DNA of 64,000 bases from the NCBI RefSeq assembly GCF_011386835.1, contig NC_088795.1, positions 98,082,434 through 98,146,433 on the forward strand, written 5' to 3'. Positions 49,691 through 60,309 of the stretch are shown one piece after another. How positions within the stretch are numbered: the stretch's first letter is position 1; every line of letters starts with the position of its first letter. The notes under the pieces were generated by a model. It worked only from the letters and a program-made list of their open reading frames with translations, was not told where the DNA came from and did no database searches. A program made the position numbers and the translations under genes. The DNA is from Chrysemys picta bellii. Lineage: Eukaryota > Chordata > Testudines > Emydidae.

Positions 49691-50058
49691 TGGGCAAACA
49701 GCGGAGAGGCTAACAGAGGGAGTCTGACTGAGATCTGTCTGAGAGGAGGTACACTAAGTGCTGCATTGGGGGGCTGTGTTGGTGAGTATCTGAGTGTCTG
49801 TTGCGGGGACAGTTTGTCAGTTTGACTGTGTGCTTGATTGTTTGTTTGAAAAGTGTGAATTGGGAGTGCTTTGTTCCAGGTGGGCCTTGAGTGGGCCTGA
49901 CTGTTATAAAAAGGCAGTCAGCTGCGAACCAGCTGAGTGGCGAACAGAGGGAGTTTGACTGGGAGTTCGCCTGGGGAGAGCCCACTGAGGCTTTCAACTT
50001 GCAGGCTCCTCTGAGTAGTTGCTGCAACAGCTGAGGAAGCTCTTAGAAGGAAGGTAAT

Positions 50059-50343
50059 ATGGATGGTGACCCATCAGCTGTTGTGACCTGCACAGGATGT
50101 GCCATGTTTGTCTTTCTTCCACAGGACAGAAGCGACTTTGTCTGCACAAAGTGCAAGCTGGTCTCCATATTGGAAGAGAAGGTTCAAAGTCTGGAGAAAC
50201 AAGTATCAACCCTGTGTTGCATAAGAGAAAATGAAGATTTCCTGGACAGACGTCAGGATATGCTTCTACGGGCACCACATTCTGAAGAATCAGAGCAGTG
50301 TGGCCCAAGGCTGGAGGGGAGAAGCCACGGAGGCAATGCATAG
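50059..50343 (+). pseudogene. CR1 ORF1 protein, N-terminal part
   Basis: From ATG at 50059 the frame reads VVTCTGCAMFVFLPQDRSDF, then VCTKCKLVSILEEKVQSLEK. The paired Cys-x2-Cys motifs suggest a small zinc-binding (PHD-like) domain, followed by a coiled coil. This is typical of CR1 ORF1, an RNA-binding partner of the LINE RNP. The frame ends where foreign sequence begins. Its continuation (QIQVSNRFHVLSTGTNAESG) is at about 52502-52720. Confidence 0.85.
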
Positions 50344-52431
50344 TCCAAATAGACACAGAAGGGCCACAGCAAAATATCTGGTGGGTGGCCCCGGACCTCC
50401 CATGAATGCCAAAGGGGCAGACCCTGTTCCTCATGTGGTGGCCTGGAGCGGAATGGGAGGCCCTTTGGGTGAGCAATAGCAGCCCTTAATCCCTGGATGC
50501 AATATTGTTGTTGGGACCTCCTAAACCAGGCAAACGACATCCATAACGAAAGCCAGGAAGGGCAGGAGTGGAAAACTAATGTACAGAATTTATCCTCTGT
50601 GCCTCGGTTTCCCCAATAGAAACATTTACGATGTTCTTTATTTTTCTTCTTTTGTTTGTTAACAGGACCAGGCAGTAATAGCGAGAGCCCAGGGACACCC
50701 TGAACAGGAGTGGTGGGACCACTCTTGCTGCTTCAGGCCTGCAGAATCCTCCTTCATTGTAATACAATATTTTTCTGGGTATTTTCCAGGGGCAACCCCC
50801 GACCAAGAGCCCTAGGTCTTGCTCTGCATATCCCCGCCCCAATTAAGTCCCAAATGGAATTAACCCAGAAGAGCTCCATACCCAGCCAGGCAGCACCACA
50901 CAGGACAACGTTTTGTCCCACTGTCCGACCAGCAGTGGTGGCAAATTTTACCATTCAATGCTGGATCCTTCTGAATGCCACCTTGGGAGTTTTAGACATT
51001 TACCTGCCCCTGACACACTTTCAGGTCCCAGCCTTCCTTCCCAATTGTACTGGGGCAGACACCCTCCAACTCGTTCTCCTCAGGCATACGGTGTCCCTGT
51101 CCCCCCCGGAAAAGGCAGACCATAGTGGGCTCCTTGTGCAGGGGGCCATAAAAAAAACTAGCATTTAAAACAATTGGAAACGGCCATGGAACTGGTCATA
51201 AATGCGGATCCCACCCACCTGACAGTGGCCACCGCCGCCCTCAAACAGACTGCCAAATTGGCCCTCTACATGTGTAATACCTTGCAGGGACTAATTAAGT
51301 CCATAATTAAGGCCAGGAACTGACCGACATTGGATTCGGTGTGCTCCCAGCTCCAACAATATTTAACCCAACAAATCTGTAGCATGTGCGTACTATATTG
51401 CTGTGTGTGTAAAAGGCCAATAGTAACCCCAGCCACCGTGTCAGAGGGAGGGTAAAAACCAAAATGGTGACCCCTCACAACAAAATGTTGATTCGGGGTC
51501 AAGGGGGGGGACTGTCATAGGCCCAAGGACTTCCTCCCTCAGGGGGTCCCATGGGGAGGCAGATCAGCATTGTATGTTGCTAACATGGTTGTAAGCATCA
51601 CAAGGCATTTGGGGGGGGGGGGGTCAAAGGTATAAGTGTGGAATAAAAAATTCCCTTGCAGGAAGCAAGAGGCCAAGAGGGGGAAGAAGGAAAAGAGCAG
51701 AGAATGGGTTAACTCGACACTCCAGCTCACTCAGTCAAAAAATAAAGCACCAACTCCAGCCCGAGGCCGCAGCTCACAGTCGATGCTCGGCTGCCTGCCG
51801 AGAAAGAGGGGGGCCTGGATTCCTCCCCCACCCCCCGACCAGCCGTAAGAAAGGAGAATTTAGCTGAGCAGACCTATGGAGGCAGCCCAAAATGAACGAG
51901 AAAGCAAAGGCCAACACAGGGGAAAACAAAGTCCCGCCGGTGTGTCTGGAGCCAGTGTGTTTTTAAAAAGGTGAGGAGACCACAGAAAGCTGGTTTGGAG
52001 TGGTACAAAGAGCACCAGGAACAGAGGTCGCAGAATGAAACATCCCCAAAGGAACCCTGGAGTTAAAACCCTCCTGAGAGCCAAAGCAAATCGGAGATTA
52101 CAGCGGACCCTGGACGATCTGGGCCCAGGACAGAACTCCAGTCCACCCTTCCCCCTCTTCTTCTTACGTTACACCCAGGCTTGGCCAGCCTCGGGTAGAG
52201 CGTGTGTAAGTATAAAAGTGAGTTAGGGCTTGGGGCACTAACTCTTTTTTCCTTCCTCTGAGTGACGTGGGGAGCACCCATCACTCTCCGCTGTTATTTT
52301 ATTATTTTATTAATAAAGCTTTAAAATATAGACATTGGTGTGCTCCTCCATCTCCTCCCCAAAAGATCCTCTGGCCTCAGCCTGATCACCTAACGCCTCA
52401 GGCAGATTGGTAACAGAAATCTGTCACAACA
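50344..52431 (+). mobile_element. LTR-retroelement fragment inserted in CR1 ORF1
   Basis: About 2.1 kb of sequence not belonging to CR1 separates two parts of ORF1. The right part has an LTR layout (see 51513-52431) preceded by a purine-rich tract (AAGGGGGGGG, 51501-51510). The left part contains interrupted frames (for example 50710-51168, with several Asn-x-Thr/Ser sites, and about 51170-51318 ending in a stop) that could be remnants of an envelope-like or other 3' gene. No left LTR is visible, so this is a 5'-truncated or recombined copy. Boundaries are uncertain by tens of bases. Confidence 0.55.
51513..52431 (+). repeat. Probable 3' LTR
   Basis: Begins TGTCATAGGCCC right after a polypurine tract. 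It has a TATA-like box TATAAAAG (52211-52218), a polyadenylation signal AATAAA (52312-52317) in a T-rich context, and ends near ...TCACAACA. This order fits U3-R-U5. The exact end (52414, 52427 or 52431) cannot be fixed without a second LTR. Confidence 0.6.
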
Positions 52432-52721
52432 GAAGGACGGTGAAGAAATTTGGCAGCATGCGACCTCCAGAAGAAGAAAGAGGAGCATCCATGTACCAGC
52501 AATGCAGATACAGGTGAGCAACCGTTTTCATGTTCTCTCCACAGGTACTAATGCGGAGAGTGGACTAGATGATACATCTGAGGGAAGGGAGCAGAAGGAG
52601 ACTCCGCCGATTGGAAGGCATGAGATGCATTGTCCTAGGGATGGGGGTTCAACGACCACCACTCCCAAGAGAAGGAGGCAGGTGGTGGTGGTGGTCAGGG
52701 ATTCTCTCCTCAGGTTGACTG

Positions 52722-52906
52722 TCAAGTTTCAGGAGATAGCCATGTTGGTCTGTATGTACAAGAACAACAAGGAGTCTGGTGGCACCTTAAAGACTAACAG
52801 ATTTATTATGGGCATAAGCTTTCGTGGGTAAAAACCTCACTTCTTCGAAAGCTTATGCCCAAATAAATCTGTTAGTCTTTAAGGTGCCACCAGACTCCTT
52901 GTTGTT
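52722..52906. mobile_element. Fold-back retroposon insertion with 11-bp target duplication
   Basis: A 62-nt arm (52763-52824) and its near-perfect inverted copy (52846-52906) enclose a 21-nt spacer. The arm contains GGAGTCTGGTGGCACCTTAA and CATAAGCTTTCG. An extra 5' piece (TTTCAGGAGATAGCCATGTT) exists only on the left. Flanks are CAGGTTGACTG (52711-52721) and CAGGTGGACTG (52907-52917). A duplication of this length with an inverted internal copy suggests retroposition with inversion (twin-priming-like) or a Penelope-like element. Confidence 0.8.
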
Positions 52907-53422
52907 CAGGTGGACTGAGTCATCTATCTGCCATCCTGACCAGAAAAACCGAGAAGTGTGCTGCTTGCCAGGAGTTAGGATTCAAGATGTGACGGAGAGA
53001 CTGCAGAGACTCATCAAGCCCTCGGATCGGTCACCCCCTTCCTGCTTCTCCACGTGGGCACTGATGATGCTGCCAAGAATGACCTTGAGCAGATCACTGC
53101 AGACTACGTGGCTCTGGGAAGAAGGATAAAGGAGTTTGAGGCGCAAGTGATGTTCTCGTCCATCCTCCCTGTGGAAGGAAAAGGCCAGTGTAGAGACCAT
53201 CAAATCATGGAAATCAACAAATAGCTATGCAGGTGATGTCGGAGAGAAGGCTTTGGATTCTTTGACCATGGGATGGTGTTCCAAGATGAAGGAATGCTAG
53301 GCAGAGATGGGCTCCACTTAACGAAGAGAGAGAAGAGGATCTTCGCAAGCAGGCTGGCTAAGCTAGTGAGGAGGGCTTTAAACTAGGTTCACCAGGGGAA
53401 GGAGACCAAAGCCCTGAGATAA

Positions 53423-54265
53423 GTGGGGAAGTGGGATGTCGGGAGGAAGCACAAGCAGGAGAGTGCAAGAGGTGAGGACTCCTGCCTCATACTGAGAAAG
53501 CAGGACGATCAACGAGTTATCTTAAGTGCCTACACACAAATGCAAGAAGCCTGGGAAACAAACAGGGAGAACTGGAAATCCTGGCACAGTCAAGAAATTA
53601 CAATGTGATTGGAATAACAGAGACCTGGTGGGATAAATCACATGATTGGAGTACTGTCATGGATGGATATAAACTGTTCGGGAAGGACAGGCAGAGCAGA
53701 AAAGGGAGGACTTGCATTGTATGTAAGAGAGCAGTATGACTGATCAGAGCTCCAGTATGAAACTGCAGAAAAACCTGAGAGTCTCTGGATTAAGTTTAGA
53801 AGTGTGAGCAACAAGGGTGATGTCGTGGTGTCTGCTATAGACCACCAGACCAGGGGGATGAGGTGGACAAGGCTTTCTTCCGGCAACTAAAAGAAGTTAC
53901 TAGATCACGGGCCCTGGTTCTCATGGGGGACTTCAATGAACCCGATATCTGCTGGGAGAGAAATACAGCGGTGCACAGACAATCCAAGAAGTTTTTGGAA
54001 AGTGTAGGGAACAATTTCCTGGTGCAAGTGCTGGAGGAACCAATTAGGGGCAGAGCTCTTCTTGACCTGCAGCTCACCAAACAGGGAAGAATTAGTAGGG
54101 AGAAGCAAAAGTGGATGGGAACCTGCGAGGCAGTGACCATGAGATGGTCGAGTTCAGGATCCTGACACAAGGAAGAAAGGAGAGCAGCAAAAAACAGACC
54201 CTGGACTTCAGAAAAGCAGACTTTGACTCCCTCAGGGAACTGATGGGCAGAATCCCCTGAGAAAA
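53423..54265 (+). pseudogene. CR1 ORF2 endonuclease domain, broken
   Basis: The stretch contains the apurinic-endonuclease-like signature ITETWWD (about 53611-53631) and, in another frame at 53863-54165, LVLMGDFNEPDICWERNTA with the catalytic GDFN motif, then the conserved LLDLQLT stretch. A CSDHE-type segment is degraded. Several frameshifts separate these pieces. In active CR1 this domain nicks target DNA for target-primed reverse transcription. Confidence 0.85.
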
Positions 54266-54269
54266 TAAC

Positions 54270-56265
54270 ATGAGGGGGGAAGGTGTCCAGGAGAGGTGGC
54301 TGTATTTTAAAGAATCCTTATTGAGGTTGCAGGAACAAACCATCCCGATGTGTAGAAAGAATAGTAAATATGGCAGGCGACCAGCTTGGCTTAACAGTGA
54401 AAGCCTTGCTTATCTTAAACACAAAAAAGAAGCTTACAAGAAGTGGAAGATTGGACAAATGACCAAGGAGGAGTATAAAAATATTGCTCAGGCATGCAGG
54501 AGTGAAATCAGGAAGGCCAAATTACACTTGGAGTTGCAGCTAGCAAGAGATGTTAAGAGTAACAAGAAGGGTTTCTTCAGGTATGTTAGCAACAAGAAGA
54601 AAGTCAAGGAAAGTATGGACCCCTTACTGAATGAGGGAGGCAACCTAGTGACAGAGGATGTGGAAAAAGCTAATGTACTCAATGATTTCCCCCCCCCCCC
54701 CGTCTTCATGAACAAGGTCAGCTCCCAGACTACTGCACTGGGTGGCACAGCCTGGGGAGGAGGTGACCAGCCCTCTGTGGAGAAAGAAGTGGTTCAGGAC
54801 TATTTAGAAAAGGTGGATGAGCACAAGTCCATGGGGCCGGATGTGCTGCCTCCGAGGGTGCTAAAGGAGTTAGCTGATGTGATTGCGGAGCCATTGGCCA
54901 TTATCTTTGAAAACTCATGGCGATCGGGGGAGGTCCCAGATGATTGGAAAAAGGCTAATGTAGTGCCCATCTTTAAAAAAGGGAAGGAGGAGTATCTGGG
55001 GAACTACAGGCCACTCAGCCTCACCTCAGTCCCTGGAAAAATCATGGAGCAGGTCCTCAAGGAATCAATTCTGATGTAATTAGAGGAGGGGAAAGTGATC
55101 AGGAACAGTCAGCATGGATTCACCAAGGGCAAGTCATGCCTGACTAACCTAATTGCCTTCTATGAGGAGATAACTGGGTCTGTGGATGAGGGGAAAGCAG
55201 TGGACGTGTTATTCCTTGACTTTAGCAAAGCTTTCGATACCGTCTCCCACAGTATTCTTGCCAGGAAGTTAAAGAAGTATGGGCTGGATGAATGGACTAT
55301 AAGGTGAATAGAAAGCTGGCTAGATCATCGGGCTCAATGGGTAGTGATCAATGGCTCCATGTCTAGTTGGCAGCCGGTATCAAGCGGAGTGCCCCAAAGG
55401 TTGGTCCTGGGGCCGGTTTTGTTCAATATCTTCATTAATGATCTGGAGGATGGCGTGGACTGCACCATCAGCAAGTTTGCAGATGACACGAAACTGGGAG
55501 GAGTGGAAGATACGCTGAAGGGTAGGGATAGGATACAGAGGGACCTAGACAAATTAGAGAATTGGGCCAAAAGAAATCTGATTAGGTTCAACAAGGACAA
55601 ATGCAGAGTCCTGCACTTAGGATGGAAGAATCCCATGCACTGCTACAAACTAGGGACCAAGTGGCTAAGCAACAGTTCTGCAGAAAAGGATCTAGGAGTT
55701 ACAGTGGACAAGAAGGTGGATATGAGTCAACAGCATGCCCTTGCTGCCAAGAAGGCCAACGGCATTTTGGACTGTATAAGTAGGGGCATTGTCAGCAGAT
55801 TGAGGGACGTGATCATTCCCCTCTATTCGGCAAGGATGAGTAGTGTGTCCAACTTTGGGCCCCACATTACAAGGAGGATGTGGAAAAATTGGAAAGAGTC
55901 CAGCAGAGGGCAACAAAAATGATTAGGGGGCTGGAGCACATGATTTACGAGGAGAGGCTGAGGGAATTGGGATTGTTTAGTCTGCAGAAGAGAAGAATAA
56001 GGAGGGATTTGATAGCTGCTTTCAACTACCTGAAAGGGGGTTCCAAAGAGGATGGATCTAGACTGTTCTCAGTAGTAGCAGATGACAGAACAAGGAGTAA
56101 TGGTCTCAAGTTGCAGTGAAGGAGGTTTAGGTTGGATATTAGGAGAAACTTTTTCCCTAGGAGGGTGGTGAAGCACTGGAATGGGTTACCTAGGGAGGTG
56201 ATGGAATTTCCTTCCTTAGAGGTTTTTAAGGTCAGGTTTGACAAAGCCCTGGCTGGGATGATTTA
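54270..56265 (+). pseudogene. CR1 ORF2 reverse transcriptase and C-terminus, broken
   Basis: RT blocks occur in order. VVPIFKKGKEEYLGNYRPLS (block 1) ends at a TAA at 55077-55079. SQHGFTKGKSCLTNLI and LFLDFSKAFDTV (first catalytic Asp) lie at 55095-55307. [20 protein letters not shown] and FADDTKLGG (FADD box) lie at 55344-55922. The C-terminal [20 protein letters not shown] lies at 55880-56119, and a final [22 protein letters not shown] segment runs to about 56265. At least four frame breaks or stops occur; block 1 contains a C-run (54688-54698) that has probably slipped. The encoded enzyme would be inactive. Confidence 0.9.
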
Positions 56266-56353
56266 GTTGGGGATTGGTCCTGCTTTGAGCAGGAGGTTGG
56301 ACTAGATGACCCCCTGAGGTCCCTTCCAACCCTGATATTCTATGATTCTATGA

Positions 56354-58085
56354 ACTATCTCATTGTCAGGGACACTTTGGGTTGAAAAAAACTGCAGACC
56401 AGTTGTCTACTGTAAGTTGGTGGCCAGGAATGTATAAAGACATTGAAACCTGTCGTAACAACTGCCTAGTGTGTGCAGCCAACAATGCAGATCATCAACT
56501 CACTAAAGGACCAACAAGATACCAGCAGGTGGATGGCCCATGGTCAAGACTTCAAATTGACTATATAGGACAGGGGTGGGCAAACTTTTTGGCCTGAGGG
56601 CCACATCTGGGAATAGAAATTGTATGGTGGGTCATGAATGCTCACAAAATTAGGGTTGAGGTGTGGGAGGGAGTGAGGGCTCTGGGGTGGGGCCAGAAAT
56701 GAGGAATTCAGGGTGAGGGAGGGGGCTCTGGGCTGAGGGAGGGGGTTGAGGTGCAGGAAAGGGTGCAGGCTCCGGCTGGGGATGCAGGCTCTGGGGTGGG
56801 GCTGGGGATGAGAGGTTTGGGGTGCAGGAGGGCACTCCGGGCTGGGATCGAGGGGTTTGGAGGGCAGGAGGGGGATCGGGGCTGGGGCAGGGGGTTGCGG
56901 CGTGGGGAGAGGCTCAGGGGTGCAGGCTCTGAGTGGCGCTTACCTTAAGTGGCTCCCGGAAGCAGCAGCATGTCCCTTCTCTGGCTCTTACGTGGAGGCA
57001 TGGCCAGGTGGCTCTGCATGCTGCCCCATCTGCAGGCACTGTCCCTGCAGGTCCCATTGGAGCATTGGAGGGGGCCATTGGAGCGCGTAGGAGCCAGAGA
57101 GGGGCCATGCTGCGGCTTCTGGGAGGCGCGTGGTGCAGCCCCGACCCTGTGCCCCAGCTGGAGCGCCGGATAGGGGCAAGCCCCAGACTCTGCTCCCCAG
57201 TGGGAGCTCGTGGGCCGGCATAAAATGGCTCGGCCCGTGGGCCGTAGTTTTCCCACCCCGATATAGGACCATTGCCAAACACTGCACAAGGAAACAAATA
57301 CTGTCTTGTGGTCATCAATGCCTTCACAAAGTGGGTAGAGGCGTACCTGACTAAAAATAATACTGCAGTTACCATCGCCAAAAGCCTAATGGAACAATCT
57401 TTTGCCAGATTCGGGCTTCCTAACATCATTGATTCTGATGGAAGGACCACATTTTGTGGGGGATATAATGAGAGCTTTATGTCAGACATTAGGGATACGT
57501 CAACGCTTTCACATCGCAGACCATCTGCAAAGTTCCGGATCAGTTGAGCGTACAAATCATACTATCAAGGCAGCCTTAAGGAAAATAGTGAGTGCTGATA
57601 GCAAGAACTGGGATCAAAAGTTGCCCCTAGTTCTAATGGCCTTAAGATCAACAGCTGCAGCCCATGGATATACACCTCATGAGGCACTCACAGGTAGATT
57701 CATGAGAATCCCCGAACACTGGTGGGTAGGAAGGGCGCCTCCTGATAATTATCAACCTTGGGTACTAACAGACAGGTATATAGAAAAGCTGCTAAATGAC
57801 ATATGTTATACAAAATGGAGTAGCAGTCAAGTTAAAAGCAAATGCACAGGTAATAGAAAAAAGGTTAGGAGAGTCTCTTAAATTAATTAAATGGAACATC
57901 AGCGACAAGGTCCTTTACAAGTACTACTCGGAAAAAGGACATGGGCTAACTCCTAGATGGGTAGGGCCTGTCCCTATAGCAAACAAGGCTAGCCCCACTG
58001 TCTATCAGCTTGAAATAAAAGGAAAACGGGGACCTTGGTACAAGTGGTTTCATAGCTCACACTTAAAAACTGGAAGGGTTTTATA
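56354..58085 (+). pseudogene. Endogenous retrovirus integrase, split by a hAT element
   Basis: Directly after the CR1 3' end the retroviral frame resumes with a His-x3-His...Cys-x2-Cys zinc-binding domain (about 56360-56475), then the start of the catalytic core, cut at 56570 by a hAT element. It resumes at 57269 with the core (Asp-containing CLVVINAFTKW-type segment; second Asp near 57430), shifts frame near 57480, and continues through the Glu region (57402-57881) to a C-terminal DNA-binding-type segment ending at 58085. It would insert viral DNA. Host sequence breaks and frameshifts make it inactive. Confidence 0.88.
56571..57260. mobile_element. hAT nonautonomous transposon (690 bp) in integrase
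   Basis: Left end CAGGGGTGGGCAAACTTTTT and right end GTAGTTTTCCCACCCCG are inverted repeats. The flanking 8-mers are identical: ATATAGGA at 56563-56570 and 57261-57268. Its interior is GC-rich and repetitive ('ggctctggggtgggg'). Overlapping ORFs in several frames inside it, some over 200 codons long, are artefacts of composition. Same family as the truncated copy at 12338. Confidence 0.93.
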
Positions 58086-58440
58086 ACATAGGAAGTTAAT
58101 ATAAATTACTTAACCTGTTTTGTTTGCTCACCCCTAGGTACGGCTCCTCTATCGTCACCTAACCATAAATGTTGTTTTACTTTATATTTGTGCTTACCTG
58201 TATGTAATATGTTATGGAGAACACTGTTTTTGTTATATGGAGGTACAGGATAAAAATTCTGCGAAAATGCCCAAAGATCTAATATCACCTTATCATCAGG
58301 CGCAAGGCCATTTCACCATCTATGTGTACATAGAGTGTGGGAGCTGCATTGTGATATGGCAGCAAGAGACTGCTAATGCGTCTCTAATAGCAGTAGCCAA
58401 TGTGACAGGCGCATTAAAAAGAGCTACTTAGCATAAGAGC
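58086..58440 (+). pseudogene. Possible start of retroviral envelope gene
   Basis: After the integrase stop comes a pyrimidine-rich stretch with CCCCTAG (58132-58138), a plausible splice acceptor. A short frame then runs 58237-58431 with one Asn-x-Ser-type site, ending soon after. It sits where env begins in a retrovirus. There is no fusion peptide, transmembrane segment or 3' LTR. The remainder of env is missing. Confidence 0.35.
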
Positions 58441-58569
58441 CGAGTGGATGACACACTTTCAAAAGCTACCAGCAGCAGACAGGCATCCAGATGCCAGAGT
58501 GAGGCAATGGTGTGCATGGCCAGAGGCAAAAAAAGGTGACTAGGGAACTTTTACTACAAAAATTTATTG

Positions 58570-58674
58570 AATTTAGGCGCTGACAGGGTTAGCAGCTGAA
58601 TGGGAGTTTTATGGATTTCAATGGTGCCTAGAAAGGAGACTTATGTATCTAAATACCTTTGTGGATCAGAGCCT
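58570..58674 (-). repeat. Possible right half of the outer inverted-end repeat
   Basis: Ends CCTTTGTGGATCAGAGCCT, the inverted counterpart of AAGGTCCTAATCCACAAAGG at 40096. Contains GGTGCCTAGAAAGGAG, comparable to TTAGGCACCTAG in the left half. Confidence 0.45.
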
Positions 58675-59689
58675 AAAAGATAGTATGATAACATATTATA
58701 TTTGAGAAACAAGATGGGATACTTAAAAGCCACCAAACTAATAGGATTAAAAAAGAATTAGAGATTTGTGTGGTTAATGAGAACATCCACAACTAAATTA
58801 CATAGGATTTTTTTTTTAAGTTTCTAAAGGGATATAAACCTTCATGCTTCAGTACATAAGCCACATATTAACTGTAGGGCGAACTGATTCAATTTGAATA
58901 ATCAAGTGTAAAAACTCAGTTAAAATAATCAATTTTAAAGCAACTTTTCCATTTGTACTTCACTTATTGTCTAAAGAAAGGTGCACCCTCATTGGTTGAT
59001 ATGACCACTAAACATGTTGATTTAAAACCAAATAGAGCCTTTACACTAGATTGTGGTACATCTTTTTGCTACCTAGGAGGGTACACTATAACCAGGGTAA
59101 GTTTCCATGGTGGAAAGTGAAGTGAGCCCATCATAGCTCAAGTAGAGAGAAGCTATAAAATAGGAGTATGAGATCACCCAGAGAGCTCAGTGGATGACCT
59201 TGATGAGATACATTATGGTGTCTCCTGGAGTTTCCGGCCGGGTCCCCAACTCCTGTGATGATTTTGCAAGTCTCTTGCACCCAGCACAGTTCCTGGGACT
59301 CCACTCCATCAAGCACTTAATACAGTATATTACCTATTTTGCCATATTTTTAAAGTTTGACCTCAAAAGGTACAATCAGGAAAAAAGCTTTATCTAGAAA
59401 AGCAGCCTTTAACTCCACATTTTTAATGGAGACTCATGAATTCAATATATTCATTTTTTATTTAAATGTTTTAAGAGATTATAAATTTTAGTCTTAACAT
59501 ATTTTGTATTAAATTCAGATTTTCTTTTTAAAAAGAAAACTGTTTAAAATTAAAACAAACAAAATTAACAATTCCAATTTAAATTTTTTCAAAAAAAAAT
59601 CATCCATTTTTATCCCCCATAATTAAACAACAGGATGAGGAAGAAACTTCCCCAAACAAGCAGACTATTCCATAATTGACTGCTGCAGG

Positions 59690-59800
59690 GTTTCTTATGC
59701 CTCTCTCTGCAGAATCTGGCACTGGCCACTCTGAGGCAGGACACTGGACGATATGGACCACTAGTCTGATTTGGCATGGCAGTTCCTATGCTCCTACTGA
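59690..59800 (+). repeat. LINE-like 3' fragment
   Basis: The phrase GAGGCAGGACACTGGACGAT followed by ATGGACCACTAGTCTGATTT and GGCAGTTCCTATGCTCCTA resembles a CR1/LINE-type 3' end common in sauropsids. Low certainty on family. Confidence 0.4.
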
Positions 59801-60309
59801 CCTGTGCACAGATGTACATTGGCATGCTCAAGCTATATTTTACGGTAAAATGCATGAGACTGTTTTGAGACTAGGTAGATGAAGGAATACATACATTATA
59901 GCTTGGGAATTGGCAAGAGGGGAAGGCAAAAGAAACTGTGTCCATTGGATAAATCACTGATATCACTGGTCTACAATTTTTGAGAAGTCGTCTGCTTCAG
60001 AGATAAAATGTGCTATTTATTATGTATTTTGATGTGCTGAATTCAAATATGACAATTAAAACAACTGATTGGCTACTGTTTCTAAGATATTTAAGTTTTT
60101 ACATTTTATGTCTATGTATACTGTGTAGATAGTAGAGTTTTAATCATAAATTGTAAACCTAGGTCTTTTCATGTGTTTATGGTTGCTTTACATGATAATA
60201 TTTCACCTGTCCTGTTTATGTAACACTTTAAAAATCAGCAAAAGGGTTATATAAATAAAATTTATTATGAAACAAAAAGGCAAAAAATTATTATGTACAT
60301 AGTTTAGTC

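Larger units (their letters stand above)
49690..56353 (+). mobile_element. CR1 LINE, long copy with both ORFs, itself interrupted
   Basis: The 5' part (49690-50058) has the G-rich/GAGAGG character of CR1 5' UTRs. ORF1 starts at 50059, endonuclease and RT follow (53423-56265), and the 3' end reads GACCCCCTGAGGTCCCTTCC, then the octamer-like terminus TATTCTATGATTCTATGA. It sits in the ERV pol gene. Removing its two internal insertions leaves about 4.4 kb, close to full length; most CR1 copies are short 5'-truncated fragments. All frames are broken, so it is inactive. Confidence 0.92.

Noticed and set aside
56914..57555. 213-codon minus-strand frame
   Set aside because: It crosses the right border of the hAT element into antisense integrase; a chance frame of GC-rich DNA.
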